Shown: positions 23,483-31,511 of the stretch, one piece after another
How positions within the stretch are numbered: position 1 is the stretch's first letter
Layout: every line of letters starts with the position of its first letter
DNA from: an uncultured Lachnospiraceae bacterium
GTDB taxonomy: Bacteria > Bacillota > Clostridia > Lachnospirales > Lachnospiraceae
Reading direction: 5' to 3'
Length of the DNA: 44,611 bases
NCBI GenBank assembly: GCA_949893755.1
Contig: CATLCV010000015.1
Span: forward strand, 1 to 44,611
Program-made: the position numbers and the translations under genes
The notes under the pieces: generated by a model
What the model was told of the DNA's origin: nothing
The model's database searches: none
Seen by the model: only the letters and a program-made list of their open reading frames with translations

Positions 23483-25471
23483 TTACAGGCCGAGCTTTTC
23501 CAGCCTGCGGTAGAAGGTCCTTCTGGAAATACCCAGATATTGCGCGGCTTTTGAACGGTTTCCGCCGCAGGTTTCCAAGGCGCTTAAAATCTCTTCCCGG
23601 GAAAGAGCGGAAGGCTTTTTGGGGATAGAGTAAGGGGTTCCCATGCCGCAGTCCTGAACATACCCCTCCGGCTGGTGGATGATGGATCTATCCGGAGGAG
23701 CAGGATGGATGATCGGCGGATAGGATCCGGAGGTAAGCGGCGGCACATAAGAAACCGGCACTCCGTCGGAAGAGGTCATCTGTCCGGCCGGCTTCTGATA
23801 GCCGCTGATATTATCCAGGATATACTGCGGAAGGATCAGATCCCCGGGGTAAAGCTGCACGATGCATTCCATCAGGTTCTGCAGTTCCCGTACATTTCCG
23901 CGCCATTCCAGGCTGGTGAGTAATTCCTGCGCTTCCGGCGACAGCCGCATGATGCTGTCCTTGCCGACGCGTTCCGATACCCGGCGGATAAAGTACTTTG
24001 CAAGAGGGATGATGTCATCCTTGCGCTCGCGCAGCGGAATGAGGTTCAACTGCATGGTACTGATCCGGTAAAAAAGGTCTGCGCGGAATTGCTTTTGCTC
24101 GATCATGGACCAGATATTTGCGTTGGTCGCGGCGATGATCTTGACATCCACATCAATGATCTGGGAGCTTCCCAGGCGCATCAGCTGCTTTTGCTCTACG
24201 ACGCGCAGGAGCTTTGCCTGCAGATCAAGAGGCATCTCTCCAATTTCGTCTAAAAAGATAGTTCCGCCGGACGCAAGCTCAAACTTTCCGATATTCCCGT
24301 TTTTCCTCGCGCCGGTAAAGGCGCCGCTGTCATACCCGAACAATTCACTTTCGATCAGGTCTTTGGGCATGGCGCCGCAGTTGATGGCGATAAACGGCTT
24401 GTCGCGGCGGATGCTGGCATTGTGGATCGCCTGTGCCAGAACATCCTTGCCGGTGCCGCTCTCCCCCAGGATCAGGATATTGCTGTCCGTCAGCGCCATC
24501 TGCCTGGCACGTTTCAAAATTGCCGTCAGATTCTTATTTTTCCCGATGATATCATCAAAGGTTTTGATGGCCCCGTTGGCTACTTTTTTTGCCAGCTTTG
24601 CCGTGATCTTCTGTTGCGTCGTAAAATAGAATGTGACGCCGTGGGCATTGACAGAGGGCTGGTTAAAAGCATCGGTAGAAACGATCAGGCTGACATCCTT
24701 CCCATGACAGGTAACAGTCAGAGGCTGGTTATGTATGGTCCGGTGATGCTCTACAATATCCCAGAGCTCCTGGTTGGCAGGAAGGGGATCGATAAGAAGC
24801 TCCGCGGGACGGTAATACATATCAATCGGGTCCGCGCCGAGAAGATCGAACAGCTCCTGATTATAATAGGTAGCAAGCGCTTCCCCGTGACGGCTCATCA
24901 TGTTGTCGATGGAGAGCAGTCCCTTCCCGCTCCGTTCATAATACATGGTCGCGATATTATTAAACTGGAGCGTGATCATCATATCATGGGCGATCCCCAC
25001 GATCATGGTCAGATAATCGTCCCAGGCATACTGCTTTGGAATGATAATGGCAAGCCCGCAATGCTCCATCTGATCATAGGGTTCATAGGCGCTCAGTATA
25101 CTGATGGGAGAAAAATAGATCGCATAATTTTTTAATACCGGATGTTCATTCTCGTCCCCCACAGAGCGCATGCTTTTCCAGCTTTTAAATCCTTCCGAGA
25201 CAGCGTTGCGACCGCTGTCCTGCCATATGGTGGAGGCATAGATCCCATTTTTGTGAAGCTGGTCCAGAATATACTCTTCGTTCGCAAACAGGTCCAGCAG
25301 GATGCTGTCCGAAGAAAACAATCCCAGGGCATACACGCTGGTATGTGCATAAGTCATGGTTTTTGCCAGATATCGATGCAAAAATATATACAGGCGGGCC
25401 AGACTGCGCCGATGCTGTTCAAGAATATGGTCATCCACACGCGGGAAAATAGGCTGATTGCTTGTAGACAT
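23483..25471 (-). CDS. Sigma-54-dependent enhancer-binding activator
   Basis: Protein of 662 residues from ATG at 25471, with AAAGG upstream; the frame opens 15 codons earlier without support. A large N-terminal sensory region (1-300) has no domain I can name with certainty; it is GAF/PAS-like in position, as in AcoR-type activators. The AAA+ domain has Walker A GESGTGKD (336-343), the sigma-54 contact loop GAFTGA (383-388) and Walker B GGTIFLDEIGEM (402-413). A Pro-rich linker (555-615) leads to a Fis-type HTH (623-662). It is divergent from the hydrolase-led operon and shares its upstream region with TGTGACACA-like sites, so it probably controls the adjacent catabolic island. Its ligand is likely the pathway substrate (inference). 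Confidence 0.93.
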   Translation of the reverse strand: MSTSNQPIFPRVDDHILEQHRRSLARLYIFLHRYLAKTMTYAHTSVYALGLFSSDSILLDLFANEEYILDQLHKNGIYASTIWQDSGRNAVSEGFKSWKSMRSVGDENEHPVLKNYAIYFSPISILSAYEPYDQMEHCGLAIIIPKQYAWDDYLTMIVGIAHDMMITLQFNNIATMYYERSGKGLLSIDNMMSRHGEALATYYNQELFDLLGADPIDMYYRPAELLIDPLPANQELWDIVEHHRTIHNQPLTVTCHGKDVSLIVSTDAFNQPSVNAHGVTFYFTTQQKITAKLAKKVANGAIKTFDDIIGKNKNLTAILKRARQMALTDSNILILGESGTGKDVLAQAIHNASIRRDKPFIAINCGAMPKDLIESELFGYDSGAFTGARKNGNIGKFELASGGTIFLDEIGEMPLDLQAKLLRVVEQKQLMRLGSSQIIDVDVKIIAATNANIWSMIEQKQFRADLFYRISTMQLNLIPLRERKDDIIPLAKYFIRRVSERVGKDSIMRLSPEAQELLTSLEWRGNVRELQNLMECIVQLYPGDLILPQYILDNISGYQKPAGQMTSSDGVPVSYVPPLTSGSYPPIIHPAPPDRSIIHQPEGYVQDCGMGTPYSIPKKPSALSREEILSALETCGGNRSKAAQYLGISRRTFYRRLEKLGL

Positions 25472-25489
25472 AATGTGTTCCTTTCTGAG

Positions 25490-25537
25490 TGTGTCAAAAT
25501 ATAGAAGTTGTGACACATATTTACTATTAATGTGTCA
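25490..25537. promoter_or_regulatory. Candidate enhancer sites (TGTGACACA type), site cluster A
   Basis: TGTGTCA at 25490-25496, the palindrome TGTGACACA at 25509-25517 and TGTGTCA at 25531-25537. They lie 60-110 bp upstream of the sigma-54 promoter at 25599 and directly upstream of the activator start. The same words recur before the other two sigma-54 promoters. Confidence 0.6.
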
Positions 25538-25598
25538 TATCATGTGAAGTATTGTAGCACAAAAGTCGGATTTTGAAAAGATATCAGATGCTTTTGTT

Positions 25599-25615
25599 TT
25601 GGCATCGTTTTTGCT
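25599..25615 (+). promoter_or_regulatory. Sigma-54 promoter 1
   Basis: TTGGCATCGTTTTTGCT has GG and GC separated by exactly 10 bp and matches the TTGGCA-N6-TTGCT consensus. It lies 46 bp upstream of the first start codon of the hydrolase-esterase-CoA-transferase operon. Confidence 0.88.
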
Positions 25616-25661
25616 ATATTAGATATTAAGTATACAATGAATCTTATGTTTGGAGGTAGTG

Positions 25662-26552
25662 ATGATGGCAGTACGAAATAAACCTTTGGGACGCATTCCG
25701 GCAAGTGTGATCGACGATATCTGGAAGGGCAGTATTGATATGCACATACACCCGGGTCCGGATTCGCTTGCGGAGAGACACATTGACAGCGTGCAGGTGG
25801 CGATGCTTGCGGAGGAAGCGGGAATGGCAGGCGTGGTTTTAAAAAGCTTTACCTATCCGACGGCATCCGACGCATCTATCATCCAGAATAACCTGGTGGA
25901 AAATGTTGCTGTGTTCGGAAGCGTTGTGATCAGCTATACGACAACAGGCGGGCTGGAGCATGCGGCGGAGACAATCGAGGCAAACGCGAAGATTGGGGCC
26001 AAGGTGGTATGGTTTCCAGCAATGGACGCGAAGTGGTGCAGGCAGTATCTCAAAAGGGACGGCGGCATTGAGATCCTGAAGGAGGACGGCACACTGAAAC
26101 CGGAGGTATACGACATCCTCAAGGTGGTGAAGGAGTATGACATGGTCGTCTGCAGCGGCCACATGTCTTACAAAGAAAGCACAAAATTATTTGACGCGGC
26201 CATTGAAACGGGAATCACAAAGATGGTGGCGACCCACCCGCTGGCGGAACTCAGCCGTTTTACATCGGAGGAAATCCAGGAGCTGGCGGATAAGGGCGTC
26301 TACATTGAGCATGTATACGGCACACTGATGCCGAGGCTTGGGAATATGGATCCCAGCGATTATGTGGACTGTATCAAACAGGTGGGCGCGGAAAAATGTA
26401 TACTTGGCACAGATCTTTCCCAGGTATGGGACGTGGATCCGGCGGCAGGGATGCGGCATTTCATCGCCATGATGATCCAGTTCGGGTGCACGCCGGAGGA
26501 AGTGGAGCTCATGGCGAAAAAGAATCCGGCGAAGCTTCTGGGGCTGGATTGA
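25662..26552 (+). CDS. DUF6282-like metal-dependent hydrolase (amidohydrolase fold)
   Basis: Protein of 296 residues starting MMAVRNKPLG; GGAGG lies five bases before the first ATG and eight before the second. Residues 22-30 contain DMHIHPGPD, the HxH metal site of amidohydrolase-like TIM barrels. Later metal-ligand candidates are CSGHMSY, VATHPLAE and LGTDLSQ. The product matches proteins annotated DUF6282 (from memory). It could hydrolyse an amide, lactone or ester, but no substrate is known. It is the first gene behind sigma-54 promoter 1 and is followed by an esterase. Its last 40 bp are repeated 68 bp downstream. Confidence 0.75.
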   Translation: MMAVRNKPLGRIPASVIDDIWKGSIDMHIHPGPDSLAERHIDSVQVAMLAEEAGMAGVVLKSFTYPTASDASIIQNNLVENVAVFGSVVISYTTTGGLEHAAETIEANAKIGAKVVWFPAMDAKWCRQYLKRDGGIEILKEDGTLKPEVYDILKVVKEYDMVVCSGHMSYKESTKLFDAAIETGITKMVATHPLAELSRFTSEEIQELADKGVYIEHVYGTLMPRLGNMDPSDYVDCIKQVGAEKCILGTDLSQVWDVDPAAGMRHFIAMMIQFGCTPEEVELMAKKNPAKLLGLD

Positions 26553-26623
26553 GGCTGATGGAGAAAACCGGAACATTTCCGGCAAAAAAGAATCCGGCGA
26601 AACTTCTGGGGCCGGGGTGAGGC
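26514..26623 (+). repeat. Tandem copy of the 3' end of the hydrolase gene
   Basis: About 42 bp including the stop codon (26514-26555) recur with few changes at 26582-26623, a 68-bp period. The second copy would encode AKKNPAKLLGPG then TGA, out of any gene. It fills the gap before the esterase gene. Confidence 0.85.
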
Positions 26624-26677
26624 CGGACGGGAAAGCATGGAAAACAAGAAAAATAAAGGAAAGGAAAAGAGAAGATC

Positions 26678-27523
26678 ATGGCATTTATAAGAGCAGAATT
26701 TATGTCCCGGTCGTTAAAGCGGATTGTACCGATCACGGTCGTGATCCCCAGTGACACGACCAATTTTTCCGGGACAGGGACGAATCCGGCGCAGCCCCCG
26801 TACAAAACCCTGTACCTTCTTCACGGGATTTACGGTTCCGATATGGATATGATCGCGAATACGAATGTAATGCGCCTTGCGAGGGAGCGCCAGCTGGCCG
26901 TGGTCATGCCTGCCGGGGAAAATCATTTTTATGTGGATGATTCCAACAATGGCATGAAGTATGGGGAGTTTATAGGAAAAGAGCTGGTAGAGGCAACCAG
27001 GCGGATGTTCCCGCTGTCTGATCAGCGAGAGGATACTTATATCGCGGGAATGTCCATGGGCGGGTACGGTGCGCTCATGAACGGGATCCGGAATTATGAA
27101 ACATTTGGCTATATTGCCAGTATGTCCACAGCGGTCATCACGAAGGAAACGCTGGGACCCGGTATGCCGAACCCGACTCCCATGTGTGATCCGGATTTCC
27201 AGCAGGCAATCTGGGATTATGATACGCTTGACACGAATGAAAAGAATCCGTATGTCCTGCTGAAAAAATATGCGGATCGCAGAGAATCCCTTCCGAAGAT
27301 CATGATCCTCTGCGGAGAAAGCGACCCACTGTTTGGAAATAATCAAAGGCTTTCGGAATACATGAACGAATTGGAGATCGCGCATGAATTTATCCCGTCG
27401 GAGGGCGGACATAATTTTGATTTCTGGCGGGAGGCGATCGTAAAGATTCTCGACTGGCTGCCCCATGGGGAAGTGATTCCGATCATGGACAGCGGGGATG
27501 TTTTTGGAAAAAGTGGAGTATAA
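26678..27523 (+). CDS. Alpha/beta-hydrolase esterase (tributyrin/acetyl esterase type)
   Basis: Protein of 281 residues with no signal peptide. YLLHGIYGS gives the oxyanion region, GMSMGGYG the nucleophile Ser126, GESDPL Asp216 and GGHNFDFW His245, a complete Ser-Asp-His triad. The fold and motifs fit the esterase D/EstA/feruloyl-esterase-like group of cytoplasmic carboxylesterases. It sits between the hydrolase gene and two CoA-transferases, so the natural step would be release of an organic acid from an ester before CoA activation. That order is inference from the operon. Confidence 0.88.
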   Translation: MAFIRAEFMSRSLKRIVPITVVIPSDTTNFSGTGTNPAQPPYKTLYLLHGIYGSDMDMIANTNVMRLARERQLAVVMPAGENHFYVDDSNNGMKYGEFIGKELVEATRRMFPLSDQREDTYIAGMSMGGYGALMNGIRNYETFGYIASMSTAVITKETLGPGMPNPTPMCDPDFQQAIWDYDTLDTNEKNPYVLLKKYADRRESLPKIMILCGESDPLFGNNQRLSEYMNELEIAHEFIPSEGGHNFDFWREAIVKILDWLPHGEVIPIMDSGDVFGKSGV

Positions 27524-27533
27524 GGAGAACGTG

Positions 27534-28643
27534 ATGGGAAAACCACTTGCCGGGATGAGAATCCTGGATTTGACACAATATGTCTCAGGATCCATGTGCA
27601 CCTTGCTGCTGTGTGATTATGGTGCGGAAGTAATCAAGATTGAAAAGCCGCAGGCACAGGGTGGCACAACGGAAGAAGAAAAGTGTGCCAGAGCCACATT
27701 TCACAGGGGAAAGAAATCGATTTTCCTGCATATGGGCGAAGAGAAGGACAGGTCGGTTTTTTGGGAATTATGTAAAAAGGTGGACGCGGTCGTCGAAAAC
27801 TTCCGCCCTGGGACGATGGAGCGCTGGGGCATCACATATGACACACTGCGGAATGTGAATCCGTCCATCGTATATACGTCGATTTCCGGATATGGGCAGA
27901 CCGGCCCGTATGCCGGGAGGGGAGCTTCCGATGCCACGATCCAGGCGGAATCCGGCATCATGAGTATCACCGGCCCCAGGGGCAGGGAATCCGTCAAATG
28001 CGGTGCAGAGGTGTCCTCCTATATGTCGGCCATGATGGGCTGCATCGGGACGATGATGGGCGTGATTGGCGCAAAAAGAACCGGAGAGGGACGGCGGGTA
28101 GACATTTCCATGATGGATACCACCATGATGTGTATTGAAAATCAACTGGCGGTCTATATGCGGGATGGCAAGGTGCCGAAACCAATGGGAAACAGTTACG
28201 ATCTGTTCGCTCCGGTGGGCTTATACAATACAAAGGATCAGAAAGAATTTATGCTTTCGGTCGGGACAGACGGGCAGTGGCGGTTGCTGTGCGAGGCCCT
28301 GGGCAGGCCGGAATGGATCGATGATCCCCGGTATGTGACCAATATGCGCCGCGTGGCGAACCTTCCGGAGCTGGATCGGGAAATCCGCAGGGAATTTGAA
28401 ACATATGACAGGGAGGAATTGTCGGAAAAGCTCCAGTCCAGACGTTGCGTTTACGGAAATATCAACGACCTTGCGGGTGTGGCAGAGCATCCCCAGACGA
28501 CGGAGAGAAAGATGATCTTTACCGCGTCCTATCCGGACGGGAGCACGTACCGGGTTCCCGGAAATCCGATCCAGATGAGCGGAATGGAGCGGCAGACGGA
28601 ATATCCTGTGTACCCGGCCGGAGAACAGGGGGTGTCAGGATGA
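27534..28643 (+). CDS. Family III CoA-transferase paralogue lacking catalytic Asp
   Basis: Protein of 369 residues starting MGKPLAGMRILDLTQ (AAGGAG upstream). It has the CaiB/BaiF/Frc fold pattern: LLLCDYGAEVIKIEKP, NFRPGTMERWGI, SISGYGQTGPYA and GRRVDISMMDT. The segment holding the nucleophile reads CGAEVSSYMSA, while the two paralogues at 28640 and 35477 have CGASVADxxGG. The Asp equivalent to Asp169 of formyl-CoA transferase is Ser162 here. It may be inactive alone, form a heteromer with the next protein, or use a different mechanism. Its stop overlaps the start of the next CoA-transferase as ATGA, consistent with a paired product. Confidence 0.88.
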   Translation: MGKPLAGMRILDLTQYVSGSMCTLLLCDYGAEVIKIEKPQAQGGTTEEEKCARATFHRGKKSIFLHMGEEKDRSVFWELCKKVDAVVENFRPGTMERWGITYDTLRNVNPSIVYTSISGYGQTGPYAGRGASDATIQAESGIMSITGPRGRESVKCGAEVSSYMSAMMGCIGTMMGVIGAKRTGEGRRVDISMMDTTMMCIENQLAVYMRDGKVPKPMGNSYDLFAPVGLYNTKDQKEFMLSVGTDGQWRLLCEALGRPEWIDDPRYVTNMRRVANLPELDREIRREFETYDREELSEKLQSRRCVYGNINDLAGVAEHPQTTERKMIFTASYPDGSTYRVPGNPIQMSGMERQTEYPVYPAGEQGVSG

Positions 28644-29863
28644 GCAAACCTTTGGAGGGAATCCGTATTCTGGATTTCAGCCAATTTCTCTCAGGGCCGA
28701 TATGTACGCTGCTGTTGAGCGATTTCGGAGCGGAGGTGGTGAAGATCGAAAATCCGCCTCTGGGAGACAACACTCGGTACGGCCCTTATATCGACCAGGA
28801 GGTCAGCAGCCATTACGCCATGCGGAACCGGGGCAAGAAAAGTATTGTACTGAATATGAAAAATGAAGAACATAAGAAGCTTTTTTTGAAGCTGGCCGAA
28901 ACCGCGGATGCCGTGGTGGATAATTACAAGCCGGGAACCATGGAAAAGTTCGGCATTACATATGAAGTATTGAAAGAGATCAATCCCAGGATCGTATTTA
29001 CGTCCATATCCGGGTACGGGCAGACAGGGCCTTACGCGACCCACGCGGCATTTGACCAGACGGTACAGGCAGAGTCGGGCGTCATGAGCATAACCGGGGA
29101 AGAGGGCGGCGCACTCATGAAATGCGGCGCTTCGGTGGCGGATGTCTGCGGAGGATTATCGGCATGTATCGGTACGCTGATGGGGATCTATGACGCGCAG
29201 CAGACAGGATGCGGCCGGCGGATCGACGTGTCTATGATGGATTCCCTGGTATTTGGATTGGAGAATCAGTTCAGCACTTACCTGCGGACGGGAGAGGTTC
29301 CGGGGCCGAAGGGGAATCGTATGGAGGCCGCGGCGCCCTCCGGCGCATATCGGTGTAAAGACGGGATCCGGCTGATGGTCACGGTCACCACGGATGCCCA
29401 GTGGAAAAACTTTTGTGAAGCCTTGGGAAAACAGGAATGGCTGGAGAAAGAGGAATGGGCTGCCAGAGAGCAGAGAGTGGGGGCGTGCCGGGAACTGGAC
29501 GAGCTGGTGAGCCAGGTGTTTGCATCCCGTACCAGCGGTGAGCTGGAGACCATGCTGCTTAAGAAGCAATGTGTCTTTGGGAGAGTGAATGACTTTGAAG
29601 CTGTGAAGAACCATCCCCAGGTGAAGCACCGCCGGACATTTGTTAATGCGGAATTTCCGAACGGTGTGGCATTTCAGGTGCCGGGCAATCCGATCCACAT
29701 GAGCGGTATGGAGCGCCAGACGGAATATCCTGCGGCAACGCTGGGGTATCATACATTTGAAGTGTTAAAAGAAGCGTCGGACGAGGAGACGCTTCACAGG
29801 CTGTTTGACCCGGTTCTGAAAGAGGTCAGAGAAGCGGAAAAGAAAGTATATGAAAAATCGTAA
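28640..29863 (+). CDS. Family III CoA-transferase (CaiB/BaiF type)
   Basis: Protein of 407 residues starting MSKPLEGIRILDFSQFLSG, with the start inside the previous stop. Family motifs: LLLSDFGAEVVKIENPP, NRGKKSIVLNM, NYKPGTMEKFGITYE, SISGYGQTGPYA, catalytic Asp168 in CGASVADVCGG, and GRRIDVSMMDS. It moves CoA between carboxylic acids without ATP, forming an aspartyl-CoA thioester intermediate. Very similar along its length to the protein at 35477. In this operon it would activate the acid released by the esterase or recycle CoA from a late intermediate. Confidence 0.92.
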   Translation: MSKPLEGIRILDFSQFLSGPICTLLLSDFGAEVVKIENPPLGDNTRYGPYIDQEVSSHYAMRNRGKKSIVLNMKNEEHKKLFLKLAETADAVVDNYKPGTMEKFGITYEVLKEINPRIVFTSISGYGQTGPYATHAAFDQTVQAESGVMSITGEEGGALMKCGASVADVCGGLSACIGTLMGIYDAQQTGCGRRIDVSMMDSLVFGLENQFSTYLRTGEVPGPKGNRMEAAAPSGAYRCKDGIRLMVTVTTDAQWKNFCEALGKQEWLEKEEWAAREQRVGACRELDELVSQVFASRTSGELETMLLKKQCVFGRVNDFEAVKNHPQVKHRRTFVNAEFPNGVAFQVPGNPIHMSGMERQTEYPAATLGYHTFEVLKEASDEETLHRLFDPVLKEVREAEKKVYEKS

Positions 29864-29919
29864 CCGTTCAGCACAGGATAGTGCCTGCAAGGGTACTGAG
29901 CAGATACGAAAAATCGTAA
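29849..29919 (+). repeat. Short repeat of CoA-transferase gene end
   Basis: ATGAAAAATCGTAA at the end of the CoA-transferase gene (29850-29863) recurs as ACGAAAAATCGTAA at 29906-29919, period 56 bp, in the gap before the SDR gene. A weaker case of the stop-codon-region duplications seen at 26514 and 36680. Confidence 0.6.
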
Positions 29920-29937
29920 AGAAAAGAGGAGAAAAAA

Positions 29938-30726
29938 ATGGATTTAAAGCTGGAAGGAAAAGTAGTAGGGATTACAGGCGGTTCCGAGGGAATCGGCAAG
30001 GCAACGGCGCTCGCGTTCGCGCAGGAGGGATGTAAGGTGGCGGTCTGCTCCAGATCCCAGGCAAAGCTGGACGCAGTGAAGGCCGAATTTCAGGAGGCAG
30101 GATATGACCTATTTACGAAGAGCGTGGATGTAGGTAATTCAGAACAGTTATATCAGTTTGTGGATGACATCGTGGAGCATTATGGAAAGATTGATATCTG
30201 GGTGAACAACGCGGCTATGACGATCGTGAAGTCGATCCTGGAATTGTCTCTGGAGGAATGGGATCAGGTCATGAAGACGAACTTGGATTCTTATTTTATA
30301 GGCACACAGGCATCCGCCCGCCATATGAAAGAGAACGGCGGAGGAATCATCGTGAACATGGCTTCCTTTGGAGGAATCCTGCCGCCCATGTACCGAAGCG
30401 CGTACTGCACCAGCAAAAGGGCGATCGAATGGCTGACCAAGTGCTCCGCGGCAGAGCTGGCGCCGTTCGGCATCCGTGTCAATGCGTGTGCGCCGGGAAC
30501 CATCAACACCGCAATGCAGAAAGCGGCGGGACGTACCGCGGCAGATGTGGAAAAGGTGGCGAAGAACTTCGCGCTGCACCGTCCGGGCGAGCCGGAGGAG
30601 GTTGCCGAGGTGGTTCTGTTCCTGGCATCCCACATGTCTTCATACTGCGCGGGAATTACCGTGGAATGCAGTGGAGGAAAATTCATTTCCCAGGACTGCA
30701 ATGCGGCGTGGGAGCAGATGAGGTAG
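29938..30726 (+). CDS. SDR-family NAD(P)-dependent oxidoreductase
   Basis: Protein of 262 residues, the classical SDR length. Cofactor motif TGGSEGIG (14-21), NNAA (89-92), catalytic Ser in NMASFGG and YCTSK (Tyr/Lys), then the CAPGTINTAM loop. It oxidises or reduces a hydroxyl/keto group, as BaiA does for 3-hydroxy bile-acid CoA thioesters; the substrate is unknown. It is the last gene of the first sigma-54 operon and is followed by a strong terminator. GAGGAG precedes the ATG. Confidence 0.92.
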   Translation: MDLKLEGKVVGITGGSEGIGKATALAFAQEGCKVAVCSRSQAKLDAVKAEFQEAGYDLFTKSVDVGNSEQLYQFVDDIVEHYGKIDIWVNNAAMTIVKSILELSLEEWDQVMKTNLDSYFIGTQASARHMKENGGGIIVNMASFGGILPPMYRSAYCTSKRAIEWLTKCSAAELAPFGIRVNACAPGTINTAMQKAAGRTAADVEKVAKNFALHRPGEPEEVAEVVLFLASHMSSYCAGITVECSGGKFISQDCNAAWEQMR

Positions 30727-30741
30727 CATAGGCAGGAATAT

Positions 30742-30772
30742 CAAAAAAGGGCGGATTGTTCCGCTCTTTTTT
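30742..30772 (+). terminator. Rho-independent terminator
   Basis: AAAAAAGGGCGGA/TCCGCTCTTTTTT hairpin with a TTGT loop and a T-rich tail, 16 bp after the SDR stop. It ends the first sigma-54 operon. Confidence 0.9.
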
Positions 30773-31088
30773 GAATTTTAAAACCTCAATATATCCGATC
30801 TGAGGCTACTTTGTATTCTTAGTATATGCAACAAACTCCTTAATATGTAAAAAGGAACTCACCCTGAGCTCCTTTCCTTTGAATTAATATTACTGTCTTT
30901 TTCGCTCCGGAAAAAGACTTCTTTGTATTTTTATCCTATCTGGATTACTGTGGATTGTCAAGATGTTTTTTGAGATTCTCCCAAAATGTGAAATAAAAAG
31001 ATTCTATCATATATAAGGGAAATCGACAAGATTGAATTAAGCAGTTCGAAATGTTCGCTATATTTTCAGAGAGCGTGATTTCCCGAGG

Positions 31089-31153
31089 TGTGACAAGTAA
31101 GTGCGCTCGAATGTGACATGTGGTATACAGTTTGCCCCATTGCAGGTGTGTCA
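31089..31153. promoter_or_regulatory. Candidate enhancer sites, site cluster B
   Basis: TGTGACA at 31089-31095 and 31112-31118, and TGTGTCA at 31147-31153. The cluster lies about 180-240 bp upstream of sigma-54 promoter 2, a usual enhancer distance. Confidence 0.55.
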
Positions 31154-31329
31154 TAATGAAAAGCCGCTGAAACGGCACAAGGTATGGAAAAGAAAGAATA
31201 CGGATATACCCGTTAAAACAGCTTCTTTTAAACATGAAAATGATGGGTAGTGGATATATTGCACAAAAAACGACAATGGAAAATGTGCAGAATACACAAA
31301 ATAAAGGAAGATAACTAAAAAACAGGAAG

Positions 31330-31346
31330 TTGGAATGAAAGTTGCT
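31330..31346 (+). promoter_or_regulatory. Sigma-54 promoter 2
   Basis: TTGGAATGAAAGTTGCT has GG-N10-GC spacing. The -24 half reads TTGGAA instead of TTGGCA and the -12 half GTTGCT is consensus. It precedes the GntP-type permease gene by 166 bp. Confidence 0.75.
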
Positions 31347-31511
31347 AATTAATAAGTCATAAAGAAAAAGCTGCCCGAAAAATCAGGAAGGGAGGGGCGA
31401 GGCCAATCGTCCTCAGGGGCAGTACAAGGGACGAATGGGCAAAGTCAATCAGTACGATAGAAACAGTTCTCTTTTGCGGTACATAAAAAAGAGACTAAGA
31501 AGGAGGAGAAA

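Larger units (their letters stand above)
30773..31511. other. 739-bp regulatory gap before the permease operon
   Basis: No convincing gene. After the terminator come two more perfect or near-perfect hairpins: AAAGGAACTCA/TGAGCTCCTTT (30851-30875) and GTCTTTTTC/GAAAAAGAC (30895-30918). An AT-rich stretch follows, then enhancer-like sites at 31089-31153, a sigma-54 promoter at 31330 and a leader of about 150 bp to the permease start. A 96-codon minus-strand frame at 30945-31235 runs through the enhancer sites and is not credible. Confidence 0.6.

Noticed and set aside
30945-31235. 96-codon minus-strand frame in the large intergenic gap
   Set aside because: No ribosome site or recognisable domain, and it covers the enhancer-like sites.
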